From Myxococcus sp. RHSTA-1-4 (GTDB lineage Bacteria; Myxococcota; Myxococcia; Myxococcales; Myxococcaceae), in assembly GCF_020037125.1 (NCBI RefSeq), contig NZ_JAIQDG010000054.1:1-50629 (forward strand): 50,629 nucleotides of DNA, read 5' to 3'. The notes under the pieces were generated by a model. That model was given only the letters and a program-made list of their open reading frames with translations, was not told where the DNA came from and made no database searches. The position numbers and the translations under genes were made by a program. This document shows positions 16,934-25,273 of the stretch, one piece after another. The stretch's first letter is position 1. Each line of letters begins with the position of its first letter.

Positions 16934-18457
16934 ATGGCGGGGAAGAAGAGCAACCACGGCAACAACAAGCCCAACATCCTGGTGATCTTCGGCGACGACA
17001 TCGGGATGTCCAACCTCAGCGCCTACAGCAGAGGCGTCATGGGCTACCGGACGACGAACATCGATCGGCTCGCGAACGAGGGAATGCTCTTCACCGATTA
17101 CTACGGGGAGCAGAGCTGCACGGCGGGCCGCGCGGCCTTCATCACCGGGCAGAGCGTGTTCCGGACCGGGCTGAGCAAGGTGGGCATGCCGGGCGCCGAG
17201 GTGGGCATGAGGGCCGAGGACCCCACCATCGCGGAGCTGCTGAAGCCGCTCGGTTATGCCACCGCCCAGTTCGGCAAGAACCACCTGGGCGACCGGGACG
17301 AGCACCTGCCCACCCAACACGGCTTCGACACCTTCTTCGGCAACCTCTACCACCTGAACGCCGAGGAGGAGCCGGAGAGCTTCGACTACCCGTCGCCGAA
17401 GGACTTCCCGCAGTTCAGGGAGCGGTTCGGCCCTCGCGGGGTGCTGCGCTGCCGGGCCAATCCGGAGGGCGGGCAGAGCATCGAGGACACGGGGCCCCTC
17501 ACCCGCAAGCGCATGGAGACCATCGACGACGAGTTCCTCGAGGCGGCCACGCGGTGGATCCGGGAACGGCACACCGACGGCACTCCATGGTTCATGTGGT
17601 TCAACACGACGCACATGCACCTGTACACCCACGCGAAGCCCGGCAGCCGCGGCCAGGCGGGCCGCTGGCAGTCCGCCTACCACGATACGATGGTCGACCA
17701 TGACAAGGCCGTGGGCCGCCTGCTCGACCTGCTGGACGAGCTCGGCATCGCCGGCAACACACTTGTCGTCTACAGCACGGACAACGGGCCGCACATGAAC
17801 TCGTGGCCGGATGGCGGCATGACGCCCTTCCGCAGCGAGAAGAACACCAACTGGGAGGGGGCCTACCGGGTGCCGGCCCTCGTCCGGTGGCCGGGGCGCA
17901 TCCAGGCCGGCTCGGTCTCCAACGAGATCGTGAGCCACCTCGACTGGCTGCCCACGATTCTGGCCGCCGCCGGGGCTCCCGACGTCAAGGACCGGCTGCT
18001 GAAGGGCCACAAGGCGGGCGGCAAGACCTTCAAGGTGCACCTGGACGGCTACAACCTCCTGCCGTACCTGACGGGCCAGGAGCCGAAGGGCCCGCGCGAG
18101 GAGTTCTTCTACTTCTCCGACGACGGCGACCTGGTCGCCCTGCGCTACGACAACTGGAAGATGGTGTTCCTGGAGCAGCGCGCCACCGGGACGCTCCGGC
18201 TGTGGGCCGAGCCGTTCACCGTGTTGCGCGCGCCGAAGATGTTCAACCTGCGCACCGACCCGTACGAGCGCGCGGACATCACCTCGAACACCTACTACGA
18301 CTGGGTGATCAAGCACGCCTTCCTGCTGGTGCCGACCCAGGCCATCGTCAGGAGATACCTGGAGTCCTTCAAGGACTTCCCGCCCCGGCAGAAGGCCGCG
18401 AGCTTCACCGTCGACCAGGTGATGGAGAAGCTCGCCGCCGGCCTCACGATCCGGTAG
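16934..18457 (+). CDS. Arylsulfatase, cysteine-type
   Basis: A 507-residue sulfatase of the alkaline-phosphatase superfamily. The catalytic motif is SCTAGRAAFITG, i.e. C-x-A-x-R, whose Cys is converted to formylglycine for ester sulfate hydrolysis. The metal site uses the early Asp pair (FGDDIGM) and STDNGPH. Further family marks are GYRTTNIDRLANEG and FGKNHLGD. The start at ATG 16934 has a perfect AGGAGG-like site (CAGGAGGACGGCC). I see no clear signal peptide, which is unusual for sulfatases acting on external sulfated compounds. A formylglycine-generating enzyme (SumF1 or anSME) is not in the window. Confidence 0.9.
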   Translation: MAGKKSNHGNNKPNILVIFGDDIGMSNLSAYSRGVMGYRTTNIDRLANEGMLFTDYYGEQSCTAGRAAFITGQSVFRTGLSKVGMPGAEVGMRAEDPTIAELLKPLGYATAQFGKNHLGDRDEHLPTQHGFDTFFGNLYHLNAEEEPESFDYPSPKDFPQFRERFGPRGVLRCRANPEGGQSIEDTGPLTRKRMETIDDEFLEAATRWIRERHTDGTPWFMWFNTTHMHLYTHAKPGSRGQAGRWQSAYHDTMVDHDKAVGRLLDLLDELGIAGNTLVVYSTDNGPHMNSWPDGGMTPFRSEKNTNWEGAYRVPALVRWPGRIQAGSVSNEIVSHLDWLPTILAAAGAPDVKDRLLKGHKAGGKTFKVHLDGYNLLPYLTGQEPKGPREEFFYFSDDGDLVALRYDNWKMVFLEQRATGTLRLWAEPFTVLRAPKMFNLRTDPYERADITSNTYYDWVIKHAFLLVPTQAIVRRYLESFKDFPPRQKAASFTVDQVMEKLAAGLTIR

Positions 18458-18562
18458 GGCGGGACGGGCCGCGGACGTGCGCTCCCGTCCAGCCCCCGAC
18501 GCGCGCCTGCCCCCCGGGGCGCTCGGCGGACCGCGGGCGGATGCGCAGCTTGGCTCCGCTCC

Positions 18563-19714
18563 ATGTACCTCCCCTCCTCCTCGCTCCTCATGCTGGCGGC
18601 GGCGCTGATGACCGCCCTGTCCGGGTGCGCCACCACGGCGCCCCGCACGGAGCTCCAGGAGCGCGTGGGCCAGTCGGGGATGTCCGCGGGTGTGCTGCGC
18701 GTGCGCGTACGGGACCTGGCCCGCCGGCTTCCGGGGATGCTGGAGATGGGGGCGGACGACATCGCCGAGCACTCCGACTCGGCGATGCTGCGGCTCCGGA
18801 TGCTGGAGTTCAAGGCCAACGCGGTGCCCACGCTGCAGGCGGTGCTCTTCCAGCCGGACCCGGTGGCCGCCCTCGTCGACGCCTGGGCCTTGCTGGCCCA
18901 GCTCCAGGACGCGATCCGGAAACACACGGTGGGTGCTCCTCCCGAGCAGGTGGACAGGGCGCTGCGCGTGCTGACGCAAGCCGAAGCGGAGGTGGAGTCC
19001 CTCGCGAAGGAGGTCACCGGCCAGGAGGACCTCTCCCAGGCCCGGGCGCGCGTGCACCATTGGGCCGCCGAGCACCCGCTCACCGGCCCCATCCACGCGC
19101 GCGAGTCCACCGCGCCGCTGCTGGCCGAGCTCACGGACCTGTCCCGCCTCCGCCCGCTGGGCGCGGCGGCGGTCCTCCTGGAGGACACGCGCGACCTCGT
19201 CGCGAGGGTGGACCTCTACGCCTCCAGCCTGCCCCGGCAGGCCCGGTGGCAGGCGGAGCTGGCGGCGGCGGAGATGGCATCCGCGGTGGTGGACGCCCCT
19301 GCCCTGCGCGAGGCGATGGGCGAGCTGAACCGGACGGTGGACATCCTCGACCGCTTCGGAGGACTGGCGGACAACACCCCCACGCTGGTGGCCCGCGAAC
19401 GCACGGCCGTACTGGACGCGCTGCACCAGGAACGGCTGGCGGTGCAGGACTTCATCACCGGTGAGCGGCAGGCCGTGCTCGTGGGCGTGGGACAGGAAAG
19501 AGCGGCCGTGCTGAATGGCCTTCACGCCGAGCGCATCGCGACCCTCCAGCAACTGGACGGCCTGGCGGTGGCATGGACGGACCACGCCTTCGACCGCGCC
19601 ACAAGGCTGGTCGACCGCGTCTTCCTGTGGCTGCTCGGGTTGATCGGGCTGGCGCTGGTGGGCGCGCTCGTCATCGCGGCGATGCTCGCGCGGGCCTGGC
19701 GCCGCCGCGCGTGA
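18563..19714 (+). CDS. Lipoprotein with helical body and C-terminal membrane span
   Basis: 383 residues. The signal MYLPSSSLLMLAAALMTALSGC ends in lipobox LSGC. A long, mostly helical body follows with heptad-like stretches (RALRVLTQAEAEVESLAKE, ERLAVQDFITGERQAVLVG), then a C-terminal transmembrane helix and RAWRRRA tail. Two membrane attachments on one helical rod could let it bridge or brace the envelope. No enzyme motif was seen. The three repeats of the type ERxAVL (TAVLDAL, QAVLVG, AAVLNGL) near residues 290-330 are notable. Function unknown. Confidence 0.68.
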   Translation: MYLPSSSLLMLAAALMTALSGCATTAPRTELQERVGQSGMSAGVLRVRVRDLARRLPGMLEMGADDIAEHSDSAMLRLRMLEFKANAVPTLQAVLFQPDPVAALVDAWALLAQLQDAIRKHTVGAPPEQVDRALRVLTQAEAEVESLAKEVTGQEDLSQARARVHHWAAEHPLTGPIHARESTAPLLAELTDLSRLRPLGAAAVLLEDTRDLVARVDLYASSLPRQARWQAELAAAEMASAVVDAPALREAMGELNRTVDILDRFGGLADNTPTLVARERTAVLDALHQERLAVQDFITGERQAVLVGVGQERAAVLNGLHAERIATLQQLDGLAVAWTDHAFDRATRLVDRVFLWLLGLIGLALVGALVIAAMLARAWRRRA

Positions 19715-19845
19715 AGGAGCACGGCCCCAGACCGGCCCTGCCTCGCCCGGCCGCTCCGCCCACCACGGCCTGTGCTGTCGGCGACGGATGACGGCGCCTT
19801 GAGGCGATGGCCGGGAAGGGGGGCGCCTGCCCACCGTCTTCGCCG

Positions 19846-20937
19846 ATGATACCCAAGACACTTGTATGGGGACTGGGCCTGAGCCTCGTCCTGGGCGCCG
19901 CTCGCGCGGAGAGCGCTCCTTCCACGGATGCCGAACGCGGAGGCGCCGCGGCCGCCGTGAGGTGCGAGCTCTGCGAGACGGCCGACACGCGCAAGCTGGG
20001 TGGGCACACCTTCCTGTTCCCCATCCTCCAGCAGACGGCGTTCGTCACCACGCACGTGGGCATCCGCGAGGGCGTGGCGCGCTACGACATCCCGGACCTG
20101 CCCATTGGCGCGCAGGGCACACGGGACATCCTGCTCACCGGCGTCCAGCAGACCGCCGACCTGGGCCTGCGCATCACCCCCTGGCTGGGGCTGACCGGCT
20201 TCATTCGGGGCACCATCGTCACCGGCGCCAACACCCCTTCCCTCCTGGCGGATGGAGCCTCCGTGGACCTGGTGGGCCAGGCGGGCGCGGTGGTGCGGCT
20301 GTGGCGCAACGAGTCCAGCGGCACGCAGATCGCAGTGCGGGCCCTTTACGGCTACCGCAACGGCAAGGACATCACCGTCCTCGACCTCGTCAACGGCATC
20401 CTGGGCGACCCGCTGCTGACGCTGGAGGACGTGGTGAACGGCAACGTGGGCAGGCTCCTCGTGGCGCCCACCTCGGAGCAGTCCGTTACCGGCGGCGTCT
20501 ACGGTGCGCAGGCCTTGGGGCCCGTCTTCTCGCTGCAAGGCGCGGCGACCACCGAGTACGCCTGGCGCACGCGTGAGCCCTTCATCTCGGCGGAGGGGCG
20601 GCGCGTCTCCCAGGAGACGAACGCCTTCCTCGTCAACCTCTCGCTGGCCCTCGCGGTGGACTTCGACTCGCTCGGAGTCCCCGTCGCGGTGATGGGCGAG
20701 TACCTCTTCACCACCGGTGAGGAGGAGGACTTCGGCCTGCCGGACCGGACGCTGAGCTCCAGCACGTTGGCGCTGGGCGTCTACTACTCGGGACGCGCCA
20801 ACCTCCAGGTTGGCGTGGGCGCGGTCACCACGCTCAATGGCTCCCCCCAGCGCGGGCTGGGGGCGGAGGGCCAGACGTTGGAGTCGGGCGACCCGACGCT
20901 CAGCTACGGCCAGCTCATCCTCCGCTACATCTGGTGA
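19846..20937 (+). CDS. Outer-membrane beta-barrel protein of unknown function
   Basis: 363 residues beginning with a cleavable signal MIPKTLVWGLGLSLVLGAARA. The mature part alternates short hydrophobic and polar residues as barrel strands do, for example TDLGLRITPWLGLTGFIRG, SLQGAATTEYAWRTR and LALAVDFDSLGVPVAVMGEY. It ends LILRYIW, with the terminal aromatic used by the BAM machinery. A pair of cysteines in CELC near the mature N-terminus is unusual. An earlier in-frame ATG at 19807 is possible. It follows the lipoprotein gene in the same direction with 131 bp between. Confidence 0.78.
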   Translation: MIPKTLVWGLGLSLVLGAARAESAPSTDAERGGAAAAVRCELCETADTRKLGGHTFLFPILQQTAFVTTHVGIREGVARYDIPDLPIGAQGTRDILLTGVQQTADLGLRITPWLGLTGFIRGTIVTGANTPSLLADGASVDLVGQAGAVVRLWRNESSGTQIAVRALYGYRNGKDITVLDLVNGILGDPLLTLEDVVNGNVGRLLVAPTSEQSVTGGVYGAQALGPVFSLQGAATTEYAWRTREPFISAEGRRVSQETNAFLVNLSLALAVDFDSLGVPVAVMGEYLFTTGEEEDFGLPDRTLSSSTLALGVYYSGRANLQVGVGAVTTLNGSPQRGLGAEGQTLESGDPTLSYGQLILRYIW

Positions 20938-20953
20938 GCGGACGGCGGGGCCC

Positions 20954-21844
20954 TCAGGTGGGCACGCTGCCCGGGGGCACCCGGCCGGCGCGCTCCGTCC
21001 GGCTCCGCCGCTTCATCCACAGCTTGTAGGGCATCAGCGCCAGGACCCGGACCAGGATGAGGGCGCATACCACCGCCACCACGTCGAGCGCCCGGAGGCG
21101 CGGATAGCTCTGGCTGATGATGGTGATGGCCAGCACCGGGTGGGCCATGCCGGCCGCCAGCGCCATGGCCTTGCGGTCCTCCTCACGCGGCGCGCCGGCC
21201 CAGTGCCCCAGGAGGGAGCCGGCGGCGACCAGCACGCCCAGCGCCAGCACGGTGACCCACCCCAGGTCCAGCAACCGGGGCCCGGCGATGAAGAGGATGA
21301 CGACCACCGCCACCAGCAGGAGCACGGTGAACAGGCGGTTGACCCACACGCCGAGCACCTCCGCGGCCCGCGGGAAGAAGTGGTGGACGGCCATTCCCAC
21401 CGCCAGCGGCGGCAGGAGCTTCACGAGCAGGGTCCGGAACACCAGGCCGGGGCCCGCCTGGAGCTCGAAGCCCAGGGGCCGCTCCAGCGCCCACACCCAG
21501 AGGGGCACCGTGACGATGGCGCACACGGCCAGCAGCAGGAGCAGGTTGAGGGACGTGGTCACGCTCGCGCCCAGGGACTTCGCCTGGTTCACCTGCAACG
21601 GCGCGCCGGGACAGATGGCCGTGAGGAGGATGGCGCCGGCGGCCACCCTGGGCAGGGGGAACAGGTGAACCACCGCGAACCCCAGCAGCGGCACCGCCAC
21701 CAGGACCACGGCCAACGCCCGTCCGTAGAGCGCCGGACGCTGGAGCACCTGCCGCAGCGCTCCAGGACGCCGTGCCAGCCCCGCGGAGAACATGAAGAGG
21801 GTGACGACGTTGGACAGCGCGAAGAGAACGATGGATTTCAACAT
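20954..21844 (-). CDS. Bile acid:Na+ symporter (BASS)-family transporter
   Basis: A 296-residue membrane protein with about ten short spans in two similar halves. The first half has APLQVNQAKSLGASVTTSLN (the unwound-helix crossover region) and the second has MAHPVLAITIISQSYP. This layout fits BASS or the related auxin-carrier superfamily. Known substrates include organic acids and bile acids. ATG 21844 has AGGAG eight bases upstream. It starts 14 bp after the stop of the upstream membrane protein gene, so the two form an operon. Confidence 0.78.
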   Translation of the reverse strand: MLKSIVLFALSNVVTLFMFSAGLARRPGALRQVLQRPALYGRALAVVLVAVPLLGFAVVHLFPLPRVAAGAILLTAICPGAPLQVNQAKSLGASVTTSLNLLLLLAVCAIVTVPLWVWALERPLGFELQAGPGLVFRTLLVKLLPPLAVGMAVHHFFPRAAEVLGVWVNRLFTVLLLVAVVVILFIAGPRLLDLGWVTVLALGVLVAAGSLLGHWAGAPREEDRKAMALAAGMAHPVLAITIISQSYPRLRALDVVAVVCALILVRVLALMPYKLWMKRRSRTERAGRVPPGSVPT

Positions 21845-21858
21845 GCAACGCTCCTGGC

Positions 21859-23028
21859 TCAGCGCAGTCCTTCGCGAAGATGGATGAGGACGGCGAGGAG
21901 CCGGCGGTCCAGGGTGAGAAGGAGCAGCATCGGGGCGAGCGCCGCGAGGATGACGGCCGTCAGCGAGCGCCGATCCCACGGGAACAGGCGCATGTCGCGC
22001 GAGACGGAGAAGGAGCTTCCCAGATCGATCATCGAGGAGAAATCAGGTGCGCCCAGTGGGTCCTGGTCCGGCCGCTCGCGAAACCACTTCCACTCGAACC
22101 GCCGCGAGTGCGAGGCCGCGAGCGAAGAGAATCGCGGGAATCCGCGCCGCTTCGCCAGGATGAGGTGGCGGCTGAAGAAGATCATCGGCGAGAAGACGAC
22201 CACGACCGAGATGACCGCGAACACGATGTGCGGAACGAGGTAGGGCATCGGATCGGTGGAGATTCCGGCGCGTTCCGCCCTCCACGTGTACGACGACGCA
22301 ACCGCGGACAGCGCGAACACCACGGGCGCGAACTGGGCCTGGCAGATGGGCAGGAAGCCAAGTCCGCCCATGACATCCGGATGCGTGGGCACCAGCGCGA
22401 GCGGCAGCCGCGAAACGCGGAAGAGGAATCCCGCCCACACGATTCCGCGCCAGAACCACCGCAGCAGCAGGAACCGGAGGATCGGCTGGCTCACCAGCAG
22501 GTACCACCATCCCGCCGGGGACGGGCCGTCCTCCGCGCCGCGGGAGCTCCACGCATGGTCCGTGCCGAGCCGCGCACTCAACGCAAGGGCCAGGGATACG
22601 GCGAGCAGACCGGCCTCGACGAGGCTGCTGTCGCGCCACCGCATCGCCGCGCGCGCGGCCGCCTCGTAGGCGGGCCTGCTGTCGGCTCCGACCAGGTGCG
22701 AGCGGAGGAACTGGCGGGCAGCCAGGGTGAGGTACCTATCGACAAAGGGTTCGGCGGCGACGAGTACCGGCAGGGCAAGCAGGAACTGGACCTGGACGTG
22801 GAGATGGCTGAGCAGTGAGCTCGTCACCACGGCTCCCCGCGGCAGCGTGAGGACGACGAGGGGCAACCAGGCCACCAGCACGAAGGCGAGCGTGAGCCAG
22901 CGAACGTTGGAGCGCCGGGACCGGATGCGCAGGAGCCGGAGCTCGGCCTTGTAGAGCGGGCCGCCCCTCATCACGGAGAAGTCGGGCAGTGGGGGGAGCA
23001 CGTCCATGGTGTGGCGGCGTCCTGGCAT
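21859..23028 (-). CDS. Integral membrane protein of unknown function
   Basis: About 390 residues with six or so hydrophobic spans (WLTLAFVLVAWLPLVVL, SLLSHLHVQVQFLLALPVLV, LVEAGLLAVSLALALSA, PHIVFAVISVVVVFSPMIFF, and a final C-terminal pair). Connecting loops include conserved-looking RFVDRYLT and LPLALVPTHPDVMGGLGFLP. The last recalls substrate loops in membrane enzymes, but I do not assign a family. ATG 23028 or ATG 23007 (AGGA 14 bases upstream) could be the start. First gene of an operon with the BASS transporter. Confidence 0.72.
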   Translation of the reverse strand: MPGRRHTMDVLPPLPDFSVMRGGPLYKAELRLLRIRSRRSNVRWLTLAFVLVAWLPLVVLTLPRGAVVTSSLLSHLHVQVQFLLALPVLVAAEPFVDRYLTLAARQFLRSHLVGADSRPAYEAAARAAMRWRDSSLVEAGLLAVSLALALSARLGTDHAWSSRGAEDGPSPAGWWYLLVSQPILRFLLLRWFWRGIVWAGFLFRVSRLPLALVPTHPDVMGGLGFLPICQAQFAPVVFALSAVASSYTWRAERAGISTDPMPYLVPHIVFAVISVVVVFSPMIFFSRHLILAKRRGFPRFSSLAASHSRRFEWKWFRERPDQDPLGAPDFSSMIDLGSSFSVSRDMRLFPWDRRSLTAVILAALAPMLLLLTLDRRLLAVLIHLREGLR

Positions 23029-23214
23029 GGTGGCGCCAGCCCTGCCTGGCCGGCCGTGGGCGGACTCCAGTGTCGCCCTATTCGACGTTGGGGCCACGCT
23101 CCGGCATGCGCAATCCAGTCCCGGGCGCGCGGCGTGGCCGGGGGATGGCCCCCTGCTCCCAACGTCCGAACGTCCCGGGTTGAACACCGCCGCCCGCATC
23201 CCAAGCTTTGCGCT

Positions 23215-23224
23215 GAACCGGTTC
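23215..23224. promoter_or_regulatory. 10-bp perfect palindrome upstream of the OMP operon
   Basis: GAACCGGTTC is fully symmetric and lies 19 bases before the start of the beta-barrel gene, next to its ribosome site. It could be an operator or an extracytoplasmic-sigma -35-like element by chance; evidence is only the symmetry and position. Confidence 0.3.
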
Positions 23225-23242
23225 CGTACCGAGGAGGCGGAC

Positions 23243-23860
23243 ATGAAGAGCATTCAGGCGCTGATGGTGGCATGCGCGCTTGTGGGAACGGGAGCCCTGG
23301 CCCAGGACAAAGAGGCCGACATGCGGGGCATCACGGTGTCCGTGGGTGGCGGTGTCGAGGGCTACAGCGGCGGGCTGGCGCCACGGATTGACCCCGGCGC
23401 GGCCTTTGGCGCGACGGTGGGCATCAGGCCCTCCCGGGTGCTCGGGCTGGAGCTCGGCTACAGCGGCGCGGTGAACTCCCTCGACCTGGATGGGGCTGAA
23501 GACCTGCTGGGCAATCCGGACATCGTCCGCAACGGCGCGCAGGCCGTGGCCACCTTCGGCATCACCGCCACGCCCGTGCAGCCCTACGTCCTCGGCGGCA
23601 TCGGGGTGAGCGACTACAACGTGCGCCAGGGCGGTGAGGCGCTGGGCTACAGCGACGACACCGTGGGCTCCGTCCCGCTGGGCGCCGGCCTGCGCTTCCA
23701 CTCCGGCGATTTCTCCGCCGACTTCCGCGCCAACTACAACGTCCTCTTCGACGAGGAGATCGCTCCCGAGTCCGCGGTCGCGAACGTGGATCCGGAAGAC
23801 GTCAACTTCGCGGGTGGCGGCAGCTACAACGCCACGCTCAACGTCGGCTTCATCTTCTGA
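23243..23860 (+). CDS. OmpA/OmpW-like outer-membrane beta-barrel protein
   Basis: 205 residues with signal MKSIQALMVACALVGTGALAQ. The mature part has about eight candidate strands (GITVSVGGGVEGYSGG, VLGLELGYSGAVNSLDL, VQPYVLGGIGVSDYNV, LGAGLRFHSGDFSADF, YNATLNVGFIF) and ends in Phe, as barrel proteins do. The Pro/Asp-rich acidic loop (EEIAPESAVANVDPEDVN) would face the outside and may bind metals. GAGGAGG lies 7 bases before the ATG. Co-directional with the next two envelope genes. Confidence 0.85.
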   Translation: MKSIQALMVACALVGTGALAQDKEADMRGITVSVGGGVEGYSGGLAPRIDPGAAFGATVGIRPSRVLGLELGYSGAVNSLDLDGAEDLLGNPDIVRNGAQAVATFGITATPVQPYVLGGIGVSDYNVRQGGEALGYSDDTVGSVPLGAGLRFHSGDFSADFRANYNVLFDEEIAPESAVANVDPEDVNFAGGGSYNATLNVGFIF

Positions 23861-23904
23861 GCCGGGGCTCGTTCTCCAGCGGCTACGCACGGCAGGGAGT
23901 GCTC

Positions 23905-24726
23905 ATGAATCGCGCAAGCAGAGCTCCATGGATCCTTCTTTTCCTGGCGGTCGCCAGCACCTCGATGGCGGCCGAGCAGGCGCGGGAACGCGATGCCCCG
24001 GCCGCGAAGTTCGAGCCCGAGGCGGAGCGCCGCCTGCGCGAGATGAGCGACTTCCTGGCCGGGCAACGCCAGCTCACGGTCCGGACGCAGGGGACGATCG
24101 AAGCCGTCCTCGAGTCGGGCCAGAAGATCCAGTTCCATCGCGAGGGCCTGGTGTCCCTGAGGCGGCCGGATCGGCTCCGTGTAGACCGCACCGGAGACCT
24201 GAGCGATCTCCAGCTCTTCTACGACGGCAAGCAGCTCACCCTGTACGGAGAGAAGAGCCAGACCTTCGCGGCGGCGCCGGCGCCCCCCACGCTGGACGAC
24301 ACCCTGGATATGGCCTCGGACCTGCTGGGGCTGGAGCCCCCAGCAGCGGACCTGCTCTACAGCAACCCCTACGCCGTGCTCCGCGAGAGCATGCGCTCCG
24401 GCACATACCTGGGACGCGCCAACGTGGAGGGCGTGGCCACGCACCACCTGGCCTTCCAGGGCGACGAGGTGGACGTGCAGATCTGGATTGAGGACGGCCC
24501 GCGGCCGCTCCCGCGCAAGTACGTCGTCACCTCCAAGCGGGTCGACCAGGCACCGCAATACGCAGTGGTCCTGTCCGACTGGGACCTGGCACCCCAGCTC
24601 TCGGACTCCCAGTTCGTATTCCGTCCCCCGGCCGAAGCGCAGCGGGTGTCCTTCCTGGAGAAAGAAGCGCGGGACGACAAGGGCTCGCGCGAGCAGTCGG
24701 GTTCGCGAACCGCTCCGAAAGAGTGA
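23905..24726 (+). CDS. Periplasmic DUF2092-like protein
   Basis: 273 residues with a signal peptide (RAPWILLFLAVASTSMAA). The body has the LolA/LppX-like beta-sheet pattern of DUF2092 proteins: ALREMSDFLAGQRQ-type start (RRLREMSDFLAGQ), RLRVDRTGDL, LFYDGKQLTLY, NVEGVATHHLAFQ and WIEDGPRPLPRKYVVT. Relatives act as lipid or outer-membrane-component carriers in the periplasm, but this family's role is not proven. An acidic/basic C-tail follows. AGGGAG lies just before ATG 23905. Confidence 0.72.
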   Translation: MNRASRAPWILLFLAVASTSMAAEQARERDAPAAKFEPEAERRLREMSDFLAGQRQLTVRTQGTIEAVLESGQKIQFHREGLVSLRRPDRLRVDRTGDLSDLQLFYDGKQLTLYGEKSQTFAAAPAPPTLDDTLDMASDLLGLEPPAADLLYSNPYAVLRESMRSGTYLGRANVEGVATHHLAFQGDEVDVQIWIEDGPRPLPRKYVVTSKRVDQAPQYAVVLSDWDLAPQLSDSQFVFRPPAEAQRVSFLEKEARDDKGSREQSGSRTAPKE

Positions 24727-24735
24727 GAGGTGGAG

Positions 24736-25161
24736 ATGAAGACCAACAAACGCAGGAGGACGCGGCGGGCCCTGGGCCTGCTGCTGGCGGGCCTGGCCGT
24801 GGGCGCGGGGCTGGAGGTGCCGGTGGTGGAGGACCTGGCGCTGGTGATTCCCGGCTTCCCCGGCAAGGTGGAGGCCCAGTACGGCACGTCACGCCGGGTC
24901 GCGCGCCGCACGTCCCGGCGGACCTCGCGGCGATGGGGCGCGGCCACCCCGGGTTACGGTTATGGTTACGGGGTGGGTGTCGCCGCCACCGTGGCCATGC
25001 CCGTGGGCGCGAGCTACATCTCCACGCTTCCCGCGGGCTGCGTGGCCACGACGGTGGGAGGCATCGGCTACCAGCGCTGCGGCAGTGTCATGTACCGCCC
25101 CTACTACCAGGGGGATACGCTCGTGTACGTCGTCGAGTCCCCGGACGAGGCCCCGGAGTAG
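24736..25161 (+). CDS. Exported Tyr/Gly-rich envelope protein (DUF6515-like)
   Basis: 141 residues. A very basic n-region (KTNKRRRTRRAL) precedes the hydrophobic core LGLLLAGLAVGAG. After the signal come an Arg/Thr/Ser-rich segment (RRVARRTSRRTSRRWG), a GYGYGYG run and a C-terminal domain with two cysteines (GCVATTVGGIGYQRCG) and MYRPYYQGDTLVYVV. I believe this resembles the small proteins often found after DUF2092 genes, but this is from memory of family context. Nine bases after the DUF2092 stop; third gene of the operon. Confidence 0.6.
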   Translation: MKTNKRRRTRRALGLLLAGLAVGAGLEVPVVEDLALVIPGFPGKVEAQYGTSRRVARRTSRRTSRRWGAATPGYGYGYGVGVAATVAMPVGASYISTLPAGCVATTVGGIGYQRCGSVMYRPYYQGDTLVYVVESPDEAPE

Positions 25162-25192
25162 CCCGCCGGGTCCATCGCTGGAGGAGTGCACC

Positions 25193-25225
25193 GTGTATCC
25201 CCAGGGCTTTCACGCGAGTCTGTAG
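25193..25225 (+). CDS. Possible 10-residue leader peptide
   Basis: GGAGGAG followed by GTG gives MYPQGFHASL and a stop, 48 bases before the ornithine-cyclodeaminase start. The ribosome site is strong but the peptide has no repeated regulatory codon. It may be chance. Confidence 0.25.
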   Translation: MYPQGFHASL

Positions 25226-25273
25226 TGACGTGTTAGCCTCGAAAGGAGTGAATCGGCCAGGGGACACTCCATC

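Noticed and set aside
16265..19861. Very long minus-strand frame opposite the arylsulfatase and lipoprotein genes
   Set aside because: His/Arg/Gly-rich composition is typical of an antisense shadow in high-GC DNA; the plus-strand genes have clear motifs.
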